A DNA stretch of 5,796 bases from Anaerolineales bacterium (GTDB lineage: Bacteria; Chloroflexota; Anaerolineae; Anaerolineales; Villigracilaceae). The stretch lies in assembly GCA_020847355.1 (NCBI GenBank), contig JADLCG010000141.1, forward strand, positions 1-5,796, given 5' to 3'. The translations under genes and the position numbers were made by a program. The notes under the pieces are model-generated. The model did not search any database and was not told the origin of the DNA. It saw only the letters and a program-made list of their open reading frames with translations. Positions 1-5,796 of this stretch are shown here, in pieces; the first letter of the stretch is position 1; every line of letters begins with the position of its first letter.

Positions 1-425
1 TGTGTGGCGGGCAATAGGATATTGAGTTGTTGACCCAGAGCGCCGAGATTGTAGCGGCTGGCGGTGGGCATTAATACCGAGGCGAGTTCGTAAGTATCCA
101 GCGTTTGTTGATATTGAAATAAACCCGCTTTACGCAGAAAGCCAATATCAAATTTGACGTTATGCCCCAGGATGGGAGCGTCGCCGATGAAGCTGGTTAA
201 TTCATGCGCGATATCTTGCAAGCGCGGCGCTTGGCGCACCATGGCGTTATCAATGCCGGTTAAACCGGTAATAAAATCCGGGATTGATTTTCCCGGATTG
301 ACGAGCGTGTTGAATTCAGCTTCGATGCGGCGCCCATTAAATTTGACGGCGGCAATTTCAATAATTGCTTCGCGGCTTTCGTCTAAGCCGGTAGTTTCAA
401 TGTCCACAGATACGATTGTCGTCAT
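1..425 (-). CDS. dinG: DinG-family exonuclease/helicase, N-terminal exonuclease domain (partial, runs off left edge)
   Basis: The 141 codons visible encode a DEDD-type 3'-5' exonuclease domain of the DnaQ/epsilon superfamily. Seen: Exo I motif with D8 and E10 in VDIETTGL, the IIEIAAVKF strand after it, Exo II in GHNVKFD (H88, N89, D93), then DTYELA from D110 and a RYNLGAL helix near 124-130. The Exo III motif (usually HxAxxD) should lie just past the edge. In known proteins this domain occurs alone, in PolC, or fused to a DinG/XPD-like superfamily 2 helicase. The DTYELA...RYNLGAL segment most resembles the fused DinG-like form, so a helicase is expected to the left but cannot be seen. Likely role: DNA repair or recombination, cytoplasmic. 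The start is firm: no ATG, GTG or TTG lies between it and the in-frame stop formed by the end of the upstream gene, 21 bp away. No clear Shine-Dalgarno sequence precedes it, suggesting translation depends on the upstream gene. Confidence 0.85.
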   Translation of the reverse strand, partial: MTTIVSVDIETTGLDESREAIIEIAAVKFNGRRIEAEFNTLVNPGKSIPDFITGLTGIDNAMVRQAPRLQDIAHELTSFIGDAPILGHNVKFDIGFLRKAGLFQYQQTLDTYELASVLMPTASRYNLGALGQQLNILLPAT

Positions 426-446
426 ATTAGAACAAGTGTACCATAT

Positions 447-1796
447 TTATTTCGAGCTGATTTTTACGCGGCTTTGTGCGATTGCTATGTCAATTATGAC
501 GATAGAAAACATCCACATAAATAAACGATAAACTGTCGTTGAAAATAAGGCGTGCCGATTTAATGCCCAAGTATCTCCCAAGATGACAGGGACTAACGTA
601 AAACCTGCGGTGAGGAACATCCAATAGCCAACCCACGCCCAGGCGACGCTAGCTTCTTCTCGAGTTTTTAGCGCGAGCAGAGTAATCCCAAATAACAAAA
701 GTCCGCTTAATAAAAAGGGCGTTGTATTTTCCGGGTGTAGCGCTTCGCCGACTAACATTAAATAATGACGAACCAAATTTGATCGCGAAACGTCGAAGTA
801 GGTTTGTTTGATTTCCGTGAATGCAGAAGGAAAATCTTTGACGATTTTCAAAATTGGATATCCGGGATGGATCAGCATAAACTTAATTAATGCTTTTGAT
901 GAATTTTGCCTAAACCATTCTGGATATTCTTGAGATTGGGGATCGGGCATCCCCAAGGATTTCAAGGCGTTTATCCGCGATTCGCTGACCAGTAAATCAT
1001 CTTGGTAGATATTAATCATTTGGACTTGCGAACGCGTGCTTTGACTTGCCGTAGTAAACCCAAGGACGAGAACGAAACTTAGAAATATCAGCGCAGAGAT
1101 GAAAACCTTATTTCTGTGTGATTTATTAATGTAAAGAGCAAGAAGGATCATTCCCATCGTAACCAGCGAGACGAATAAATTGGCGTCCTTGAGAAAGGTC
1201 CATAAGAAAAAAACAAGCGCCCAAAACGTAAGATAGGTTTTGGCTTTTGAATATTCGTTTGCGTAACTTAAAAAAACAAATTCAATCAATAGAGCCAGTT
1301 GAATGGCAAATAAAGAAAACGTCAGAGATTCGGACATGAGAATACTATCCCAATCCGCAATCTGTGGGGTAAAGGCAAACATAAGAATGAAGCCTGCGCT
1401 TAGCGCTTTTAGGCTTGCGTTTGTCAGGCGTTTAGAAACTATGTACGCGAGGAGCCCCCATCCTAGAACAGAAAGAACAAGCTGTAAAATGACGATGCGA
1501 GTGAAACTTGGCTGAACGATGCGGCGGGCAGTTTCCAGCGAGCCGTTCACTAGGATTTCATAACCGGTTTTTGGCTCTAAAATCTTATAGATCAGGTTGG
1601 AGCTTAATAAACGTCTTCCGGTCAAAATTTCGCTTGAAAATAAAGGGACTTGAGAAGCCTCAATGTAACTGATCGTATCATTACTGGCAATGGATAGTTT
1701 TGCGGAACCGTAAGAATATATCCGCATGAACGATAAGATCGTAATAATAAAAAGAACCGCGAATTGCGCGCCTTTTTTGATATTAAATAATTTCAT
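447..1796 (-). CDS. Polytopic membrane protein, possible GT-C-like glycosyltransferase
   Basis: A 449-residue integral membrane protein that I cannot assign to a named family. Hydrophobic segments are visible at about 9-28, 99-120, 131-147, 153-176, 188-220 (probably two), 231-249, 360-376, 384-405 and 421-440, with a large soluble loop at about 250-340. The first extra-membrane loop carries an acidic SNDTISYIEAS motif (D40, Y44), a later loop carries WDSILMSESL (D150, E156), and before the last helix there is GDTWALNRHAL (D408, R414, H415). Early-loop acidic residues and a late RH before the final helix are typical of GT-C glycosyltransferases that use lipid-linked sugars, so such a role is plausible but inferred. 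The gene sits 22 bp after the NERD-like gene and 21 bp before dinG, so it is probably co-transcribed. No good ribosome binding site precedes the ATG. It is visibly more AT-rich than plsX: two sampled 60-base lines (841-900, 1201-1260) are 32-33% GC against 68% at 3121-3180. Confidence 0.85.
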   Translation of the reverse strand: MKLFNIKKGAQFAVLFIITILSFMRIYSYGSAKLSIASNDTISYIEASQVPLFSSEILTGRRLLSSNLIYKILEPKTGYEILVNGSLETARRIVQPSFTRIVILQLVLSVLGWGLLAYIVSKRLTNASLKALSAGFILMFAFTPQIADWDSILMSESLTFSLFAIQLALLIEFVFLSYANEYSKAKTYLTFWALVFFLWTFLKDANLFVSLVTMGMILLALYINKSHRNKVFISALIFLSFVLVLGFTTASQSTRSQVQMINIYQDDLLVSESRINALKSLGMPDPQSQEYPEWFRQNSSKALIKFMLIHPGYPILKIVKDFPSAFTEIKQTYFDVSRSNLVRHYLMLVGEALHPENTTPFLLSGLLLFGITLLALKTREEASVAWAWVGYWMFLTAGFTLVPVILGDTWALNRHALFSTTVYRLFMWMFSIVIIDIAIAQSRVKISSK

Positions 1797-1818
1797 TGCC
1801 AGACTATTACCGTGGAAA

Positions 1819-2514
1819 TTAAGCTTCGCCGAAGAGACGATTGAGCTCTTGCATTTTCTCCACGGAGATGGCTCGCGTTTTGGATTTCTGCCGCAGAAAT
1901 TCTTTGACCTGTTTCAACTTCAGCGCCGGAACGGACGAGTCATTTGGGATTAATTCCGCGCTTTCATGGGTGAAAACCAACAACGCTTGAATTTCCGGTA
2001 TTTCTGATCCGTTTAGATTTTTTTCGAGAAATTTCTTTACGGAATTAATTTCGGAGTTGGCTTCAATATCCGGGCGGCCAATTCCTTCCTGACCAAAGAT
2101 GCGCATATAGTTTTGAAAGAATCCGCCGCCGCTTAACTTCCAGCGGTTTTTCACGAACTCAACTTTACCCGCCTGATGATAGGGGAGTAGCGCCCAAACT
2201 CCCGCCGGTCCCACTAATAGGTGTGAGGCTGGCGTAACGTAATGATATAAAGCAAAGTCGCTGTGTAAGCCTTTTAATCCCGCGTCAAGTTTTTCGTCCG
2301 GGCGCGGAGACCGCCCCCAGCGATTGCCCATATACATGCCGACTTGAGTTAAAAGATAACCGACGATCAGACATAGAATTGAATAGCCGAACCAATCCGG
2401 CTTTGAAAATGAAAGATACATCCCGCCGCCCAATACGAGCAGAGCGCTGATGCTAATCCAGTTGCCGATCTTTTTATTTCTTTCAATAGTCGCTTCGTTT
2501 TTGATGATTTTCAT
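1819..2514 (-). CDS. Two-TM membrane protein with degenerate NERD-like domain
   Basis: A 231-residue protein. A basic N-terminus is followed by two hydrophobic helices at about 19-36 and 41-62, then a cytoplasm-facing region (inferred from the positive residues in GNRWGRSPRPDEK). Residues about 72-185 resemble the NERD (nuclease-related) fold: a GLKGLHSDFALYHYV strand region, HLLVGPAGVWAL at 98-109 matching the family's hallmark (I)DHhvvgpxGhf strand, a basic AGKVEFVKNRWKL stretch, an FFQNYMRIFGQ helix start, and a second strand QALLVFTH at 176-183. The usual acidic residue before that hallmark H is replaced (ASH, S97), and the E-x-K that should follow the strand is replaced by LLPYH (109-113). 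Metal-dependent nuclease activity is therefore doubtful. The start codon lies one base after the plsX stop, which points to translational coupling. Similar membrane-anchored NERD-like proteins are mostly uncharacterised. Family call is moderate; function unknown. Confidence 0.85.
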   Translation of the reverse strand: MKIIKNEATIERNKKIGNWISISALLVLGGGMYLSFSKPDWFGYSILCLIVGYLLTQVGMYMGNRWGRSPRPDEKLDAGLKGLHSDFALYHYVTPASHLLVGPAGVWALLPYHQAGKVEFVKNRWKLSGGGFFQNYMRIFGQEGIGRPDIEANSEINSVKKFLEKNLNGSEIPEIQALLVFTHESAELIPNDSSVPALKLKQVKEFLRQKSKTRAISVEKMQELNRLFGEA

Positions 2515-2515
2515 G

Positions 2516-3532
2516 TTATTTCTTTAAGCTCTCTTCGATTGCAGTTTTCATTGCGTCTAGCACTTTCACATCTACGGCATGTTTCGCCACGCGGACGGCG
2601 CTTTTGATGGCTAGCGCATCCGAACGACCATGCCCGATGAAGACTAAGCCATTCACGCCTAGCAAAGGCGCGGCGCCTTGTTCGCTGGGGTCGAGCAATT
2701 GCTTGATTTCCCGCAACGCCGGCTTGACCAGTAGACCGCCTAATTTTGTCAGCAGACTTCCGTTTTTGATAATCTCGCGGATTTTATCGGTGATCAGTTT
2801 CGCCACAGCTTCGGACGATTTTAACATTACATTGCCGGTGAAGCCGTCGGTAACCGCCACGTCCACTTTGCCGCCGATCACTTCTTTGCCTTCTACGCTT
2901 CCGAAATAATTGAACTTGGCGGCTCTAAATAAAGGCGTCGCCGCTTTGACTAATTCATTTCCCTTGCCGTCTTCTTCGGCGTTTGAAACCAAGCCGACTT
3001 TTGGATTCTTAATCCCAAGCACTTTTTCGGCGTAAATGCTTCCAAGGATTCCAAATTGATATAAATTCTCCGCCTGACAGTCCGGGTTTGCGCCAATATC
3101 CAAGACCACGCAAATCCCTGTCGCGGTAGGAAAGATCGGGGCGAGCGCTGGGCGGTCCACGCCGCGAATGCGCCCTAATCGAAATAGCGCCGTCACCATC
3201 CCTGCGCCGGTATTCCCAGCCGTGACAAAAGCGTCGGCTTCGCCGTGCTTGATCAGGTCAATTCCAATTGCCATTGAATTCGCCGCATCTTTTGCGCGCG
3301 CCTTCAGGACGAGTCCTTCGCCTTTAACATCCATCGCGAGCATGTCCGGCGCGTTGACTACTTTGATCTTCAGCCCGTTTGTCTCGTATTTCTTCAATTC
3401 AGATTGAATAAGCGCTTCGTTGCCGACTAAAATAATTTCAGCCCCAAACTCCTTTGCGGCTTGGACCGCGCCTTCCACATCCGGCGCTGGGTAGTTATCG
3501 CTTCCCATCGCGTCCACTACAATTCGAGCCAT
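2516..3532 (-). CDS. plsX: Phosphate acyltransferase PlsX (acyl-ACP:phosphate acyltransferase)
   Basis: PlsX makes acyl-phosphate from acyl-ACP and inorganic phosphate. The PlsY membrane acyltransferase then uses it to acylate glycerol-3-phosphate, the first step of phospholipid synthesis in most bacteria. PlsX is a soluble enzyme that binds the inner face of the membrane. At 338 residues it has full family length. Hallmarks seen: IVVDAMGSDNYP at 4-15, the AGNTGAGM loop at 105-112, VVLDIGANPDC at 142-152, the SNAEEDGKGNELV segment at 183-195, VTDGFTGNVMLK at 227-238, and GAAPLLGVNG...GHGRSDA at 287-306. The start at 3532 is chosen because the family begins at this MARIVVDAMG and because AGAGGAG stands 5 bases upstream. 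A longer reading frame exists but would enter the antisense of the tRNA gene. It heads a four-gene minus-strand row and, unlike in many bacteria, fabH, fabD and acpP are not next to it. Confidence 0.97.
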   Translation of the reverse strand: MARIVVDAMGSDNYPAPDVEGAVQAAKEFGAEIILVGNEALIQSELKKYETNGLKIKVVNAPDMLAMDVKGEGLVLKARAKDAANSMAIGIDLIKHGEADAFVTAGNTGAGMVTALFRLGRIRGVDRPALAPIFPTATGICVVLDIGANPDCQAENLYQFGILGSIYAEKVLGIKNPKVGLVSNAEEDGKGNELVKAATPLFRAAKFNYFGSVEGKEVIGGKVDVAVTDGFTGNVMLKSSEAVAKLITDKIREIIKNGSLLTKLGGLLVKPALREIKQLLDPSEQGAAPLLGVNGLVFIGHGRSDALAIKSAVRVAKHAVDVKVLDAMKTAIEESLKK

Positions 3533-3537
3533 ATAAA

Positions 3538-3544
3538 CTCCTCT
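3538..3544 (-). promoter_or_regulatory. Shine-Dalgarno sequence of plsX
   Basis: AGAGGAG on the minus strand, 5 bases before the ATG at 3532. It is the strongest ribosome binding site in the leftward gene row and decides the plsX start. The two downstream genes whose upstream gaps I read closely (447-1796 and dinG) have no comparable site. Confidence 0.85.
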
Positions 3545-3555
3545 AAGATAATTAT

Positions 3556-3575
3556 GCTTGACAAGAAAAGCAAGC
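3556..3575. repeat. Short inverted repeat GCTTG-N10-CAAGC around the tRNA promoter -35
   Basis: GCTTG at 3556-3560 and CAAGC at 3571-3575 form an inverted repeat. A tighter nested one, CTTG-A-CAAG, spans 3557-3565. Both overlap the -35 element of the tRNA promoter and lie just upstream of the plsX ribosome binding site. This could be an operator, but TTGACA itself contributes half of the small palindrome, so chance is a serious alternative. Confidence 0.3.
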
Positions 3576-3585
3576 CGATTATAAT
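3558..3585 (+). promoter_or_regulatory. Sigma70-type promoter for tRNA-Leu
   Basis: Consensus -35 TTGACA (3558-3563) and consensus -10 TATAAT (3580-3585) are separated by 16 bases. Transcription would begin near 3592, about 7 bases before the mature tRNA. The bases after the -10 (ACGCCC) are GC-rich, as in the discriminators of growth-rate and ppGpp-controlled stable RNA promoters; that regulation is inferred. A perfect two-element match is expected for a tRNA gene. Confidence 0.88.
3578..3583 (-). promoter_or_regulatory. Possible -10 element for plsX (reverse face of the tRNA -10)
   Basis: ATTATAAT at 3578-3585 is its own reverse complement, so the minus strand also reads TATAAT, at 3583-3578. 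Initiation there would start near 3571 and give a leader of about 39 bases carrying the plsX ribosome binding site. The position expected for a -35 element (about 3600-3606, inside the tRNA gene) shows only CCAGCG or ACCAGC, which is poor. A rival -10, CATAAT at 3556-3551, also lacks a -35 and leaves a leader of only about 13 bases. Confidence 0.4.
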
Positions 3586-3598
3586 ACGCCCTGCTTAG

Positions 3599-3680
3599 GC
3601 GCTGGTGCTGGAATTGGCAGACAGGCACGTTTGAGGGGCGTGTGGCGCAAGCCGTGGAGGTTCAAGTCCTCTCCAGCGCA
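3599..3680 (+). tRNA. tRNA-Leu (anticodon GAG)
   Basis: The 82-base gene folds as a class II cloverleaf. The acceptor stem GCGCTGG (3599-3605) pairs with CCAGCGC (3673-3679), with discriminator base A at 3680, as expected for leucine. The D arm contains the tRNA-Leu-type AATTGGCAGACA stretch. The anticodon stem CACGT/GCGTG closes on a G-T pair around loop TTGAGGG, with anticodon GAG at 3633-3635, reading CUU and CUC codons. A long variable arm carries GGC-GCAA-GCC. The T arm is GGAGG-TTCAAGT-CCTCT. The 3' CCA is not encoded (CAA follows the discriminator), so it must be added by a nucleotidyltransferase. It is transcribed divergently from plsX and convergently with the histidine kinase. Confidence 0.97.
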
Positions 3681-3684
3681 CAAG

Positions 3685-3698
3685 TTCCTGCAAAGGAA
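3685..3698 (+). other. Small hairpin with GNRA tetraloop between tRNA and terminator
   Basis: TTCCT (3685-3689) and AGGAA (3694-3698) pair around the loop GCAA, a GNRA-type tetraloop. It lies 4 bases after the mature tRNA end and just before the terminator stem. It may act as a 3'-trailer structure in tRNA processing; with only 5 pairs, chance is possible. Confidence 0.4.
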
Positions 3699-3699
3699 G

Positions 3700-3724
3700 A
3701 AAAACTCCCGTTAGGGAGTTTTTT
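3700..3724. terminator. Bidirectional intrinsic terminator shared by tRNA-Leu and the histidine kinase gene
   Basis: The stem AAAACTCCC (3701-3709) pairs with GGGAGTTTT (3714-3722) around the loop GTTA. On the plus strand GGGAG is followed by six T (3719-3724), ending the tRNA transcript 20 bases after the mature end. On the minus strand the same stem is followed by five T (3704-3700), ending the kinase transcript directly after its stop codon at 3727. The core of five mostly G-C pairs is flanked by A-T pairs that supply the U tract in both directions. Confidence 0.9.
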
Positions 3725-3726
3725 AT

Positions 3727-5796
3727 TTAAAAGATAGGCAAAGTGAAGAAGAACGTCGCGCCTTTTTCATGCCCTTCAGATTCAACCCAAATTTTGCCGC
3801 CGTGAAATTCAACGATCCGCTTGACCAGCGCCAGCCCCACGCCGGTGCCTTCGGTATTTGCGTCTAATTTGTTGAACAGCCCAAAAATTCTTTCCGCGTA
3901 AATTGGCTCAATGCCGATGCCGTTGTCTTTGACGAAGAAAGTCTGCGCGCCGTCAATTAGTTGGCAACCAATTTGAATAACCGGCGCGCTTTGCTTGCCC
4001 ATAAATTTTGAAGCGTTGTCAATCAAGTTTTGGATGACTTCGACGATTCTGATGCGATCCACATTGACTGACGGCATGAGCGTCTCTACCTGGACTTGGA
4101 TTTGGCGCGCTTGCAAACGGCCTTGGGTTAGCTCCAGCGCTTCTTCAACGAGATCGCGGAAGGGGACAATTTCCGGCATGTTCGTGATCCTGCCGATGCG
4201 CGAAAGTTCCAAAAGTTCATTTAAGAGTCTTTCCATTTTGGCGACGGCGTCCATAATGCGCGTGGAACTGCGTTCGATTCGCTCCTGATTGCCGGAAAGG
4301 ATATCTTGCTTGAGAAAACCCGTGAAGCCTGCAATGGTGATCAGCGGCGCTTTGAGGTCGTGTGAAACGGTGTAAGTGAAGCGTTCCAACTCGTCATTTT
4401 TACTTTGTAACTCGGCGAGCGCATTTTCTAATTCGGTAATTTCGTGAAGCGTATAAAGCAGGCAAGGTTCATTGCCTACGCTGATGGAAGAGACTGAAAG
4501 TAGAATTATGGCGTATTGACCCTGCTTCTTACGGAGCGTCGCTCGGAACTCGCGGACATAGCCCTGTCGCGCAAAAAGCTCAATGTATTGATCGTGTTCT
4601 GCCGTAACCGCCCAGAGTTTTAACTCCTGCGCCGTGTGGAGTAGAATTTCTTCGCGTGCGTAATTGGTCAAAAGTAAAAAGGCTTCGTTGGCGTCTATCA
4701 TAATTCGGTCAGAGACTCTGCCGATCGCCATTGGAACAAAAGAGCCGTGAAAGGTGGACTGGAATTTGGCTTCTGAGGCGTGGAGTTCTTCGTTGGCAAG
4801 TTGATTTTTAATAGTTGAGCCTAGCAAGCCAGCGGAGATTTGTAAGGCGTCCACCTCGGCTTGCGACCAAGGCATTTCTCGAAGGTAATCGTCAAAGCCG
4901 AGGATGCCCCACCATTTTTCATTCACAAAGATTGGCACATCTAAAAGGGTTTTGATCGCTTTTCGGCTGGGAGTGTTTGCCCAATTTTCCGGAAATATTT
5001 TTGTGGAGTTATAAAAAGGCTTTCCGAGAATCATGGCTTTGCGCCAAGAGCCTTCGCCTTCTCTATCCAGCGGCGAGTTTTGATATTCAGGATTGTTGAT
5101 TTCTGTAATTTGCCCCTCTGCCGCCCATTCGTAGGTTTGGCTGGTGACTAAAATGCCGTCTTTTTCAGAGTTTTCAAATAAATAAGTATGGCTGGCGTTG
5201 GCGGCGTTACCTAAAGCTTCAAGCATTTGATTGATGTTATCGCGCCAATCGGTTGAATCTAATAATAGCTGAGCGGAGGCGGCGGTGGCGGCGAGAATAT
5301 TTTCTTTTTGACGAAGCTTGGCTTCCGATTCGTTACGGATCTCAATTTCTTGCGTTAGCTCTCTGAGCGCGTTTTTTAGTAACTCCGCTAAAAACCATTG
5401 TAAAGCGGCGACTCCGCTTAAGCATACGCCAAGCACTAAGCCAAAACCGAGGATTGCGTTGAGGCTTTGATTCTGCCAATTCCAAGTTGCGAATAGATAA
5501 GCGATTTCGCCTAATAGCACAGCCAGCCATTGGACTCGCGTGTTGAATAAAATGGCGGTTAATATCACCGCTAGGACAAATTGCAGAGCGCTGGCTCCCG
5601 ATAGATTAGGCTGGGCGGCGAGGTGTGTCCCCGTTAAAATGAAAATGAGCGGCGGGAATAATCTTGCGCTCTTCCAATATTTTGTATAAGTGATCGCGCC
5701 GCCTAGCGCCAAAGCGCCGCCCATTCCCAACAAGAGGAGCGCGGGCTGGCGTATAGATTGATGAATCAACGCGCTTAGTAGCGTTGATAAGATCAA
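3727..5796 (-). CDS. Membrane-bound sensor histidine kinase with GAF and PAS domains (5' end at or beyond right edge)
   Basis: At least 689 residues are visible, numbered here from the edge. The membrane region has about five hydrophobic helices (17-37, 48-62, 69-85, 88-104, 112-137), then a charged coiled-coil linker (about 138-168). A GAF domain spans about 180-333, with LDVPIFVNEKWWGILGFDD and the WSQAEVDAL tail. A PAS domain spans about 340-455, followed by a short coiled coil. HisKA carries the phosphoacceptor H479 in TVSHDLKAPL. HATPase shows N-box N590/N594 in QNLIDNASKF, the G1 box DNGIGI at 624-629, the F-box IFGLFNKL and the G2 box GTGVGL at 650-655, in the style of phytochrome-type kinases. 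All catalytic motifs are intact. It should autophosphorylate and pass phosphate to a response regulator; none is in the window, and the signal is unknown. The first in-window start codon is a TTG at the very edge, so the true start is probably further right. Confidence 0.93.
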   Translation of the reverse strand: MILSTLLSALIHQSIRQPALLLLGMGGALALGGAITYTKYWKSARLFPPLIFILTGTHLAAQPNLSGASALQFVLAVILTAILFNTRVQWLAVLLGEIAYLFATWNWQNQSLNAILGFGLVLGVCLSGVAALQWFLAELLKNALRELTQEIEIRNESEAKLRQKENILAATAASAQLLLDSTDWRDNINQMLEALGNAANASHTYLFENSEKDGILVTSQTYEWAAEGQITEINNPEYQNSPLDREGEGSWRKAMILGKPFYNSTKIFPENWANTPSRKAIKTLLDVPIFVNEKWWGILGFDDYLREMPWSQAEVDALQISAGLLGSTIKNQLANEELHASEAKFQSTFHGSFVPMAIGRVSDRIMIDANEAFLLLTNYAREEILLHTAQELKLWAVTAEHDQYIELFARQGYVREFRATLRKKQGQYAIILLSVSSISVGNEPCLLYTLHEITELENALAELQSKNDELERFTYTVSHDLKAPLITIAGFTGFLKQDILSGNQERIERSSTRIMDAVAKMERLLNELLELSRIGRITNMPEIVPFRDLVEEALELTQGRLQARQIQVQVETLMPSVNVDRIRIVEVIQNLIDNASKFMGKQSAPVIQIGCQLIDGAQTFFVKDNGIGIEPIYAERIFGLFNKLDANTEGTGVGLALVKRIVEFHGGKIWVESEGHEKGATFFFTLPIF

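Noticed and set aside
154..531. Plus-strand reading frame of 125 codons at the left end
   Set aside because: It is antisense to the clear exonuclease domain and the end of the membrane gene, and its translation shows no recognisable domain.
1726..1953. Plus-strand frame of 75 codons spanning the junction of the membrane and NERD-like genes
   Set aside because: It is antisense to two better-supported genes and has no ribosome binding site or family likeness that I can see.
1..2514. A defence island made of a NERD nuclease and a DinG-like helicase
   Set aside because: The NERD-like domain lacks nuclease residues, the helicase is not visible, the neighbours are housekeeping genes, and there are no mobile-element or other defence genes nearby.
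2604..3407. Plus-strand reading frames opposite plsX (101 and 79 codons)
   Set aside because: They are mirror frames of a well-conserved enzyme gene with low-complexity Ser/Pro/Ala-rich translations.
3533..3628. An extra 32 codons in frame upstream of plsX, starting from an ATG at 3628
   Set aside because: It would be antisense to the tRNA-Leu gene, has no family resemblance, and ignores the strong ribosome binding site 5 bases before the ATG at 3532.
5342..5530. Minus-strand frame of 62 codons inside the kinase gene
   Set aside because: It is an out-of-frame shadow of the kinase membrane and linker region; its Arg-rich composition is typical of such frames.
5794..5796. TTG at the window edge as the real start of the histidine kinase
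   Set aside because: It is only the first in-window possible start. The upstream sequence is missing, so no ribosome binding site can be checked, and the frame is open to the edge.

Overview
The window reads as ordinary chromosomal DNA of a free-living bacterium, most plausibly an Anaerolineales-type member of the Chloroflexota. That placement is an inference. It rests on the likeness of the truncated DinG-type exonuclease domain to proteins I remember from that group, on the multi-domain sensor kinase with a phytochrome-kinase-like ATPase domain, and on plsX lying outside the usual rpmF-plsX-fabH fatty-acid cluster. No mobile element, CRISPR array, integrase or phage gene is visible.

Layout from right to left. 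On the minus strand, 3727-5796 holds the C-terminal part (at least 689 codons) of a membrane-bound sensor histidine kinase (membrane region, GAF, PAS, HisKA, HATPase) whose 5' end lies at or beyond the right edge. It runs convergently into a plus-strand tRNA-Leu(GAG) at 3599-3680. The two share a hairpin at 3700-3724 that looks like a terminator in both directions. Between the tRNA and the leftward genes is a compact 66-bp divergent region. It holds a near-perfect sigma70-type promoter for the tRNA, and its -10 element is symmetrical, so it could also fire toward plsX.

From there four minus-strand genes run to the left edge in a tight row, probably as one operon: plsX (2516-3532), a two-TM protein with a degenerate NERD-like domain (1819-2514, 1 bp from plsX), a polytopic membrane protein of probable GT-C-like architecture (447-1796, 22 bp gap), and the N-terminal exonuclease domain of a DinG-family protein (425 to beyond position 1, 21 bp gap). 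The gene set mixes phospholipid synthesis, an envelope protein and DNA repair, so co-transcription is likelier than a shared pathway.

The points most worth a second look are the NERD-like protein that lacks the usual nuclease residues, the AT-rich membrane gene inserted among GC-richer neighbours, and the shared symmetrical promoter between the tRNA and plsX. I found no convincing new multi-gene system.
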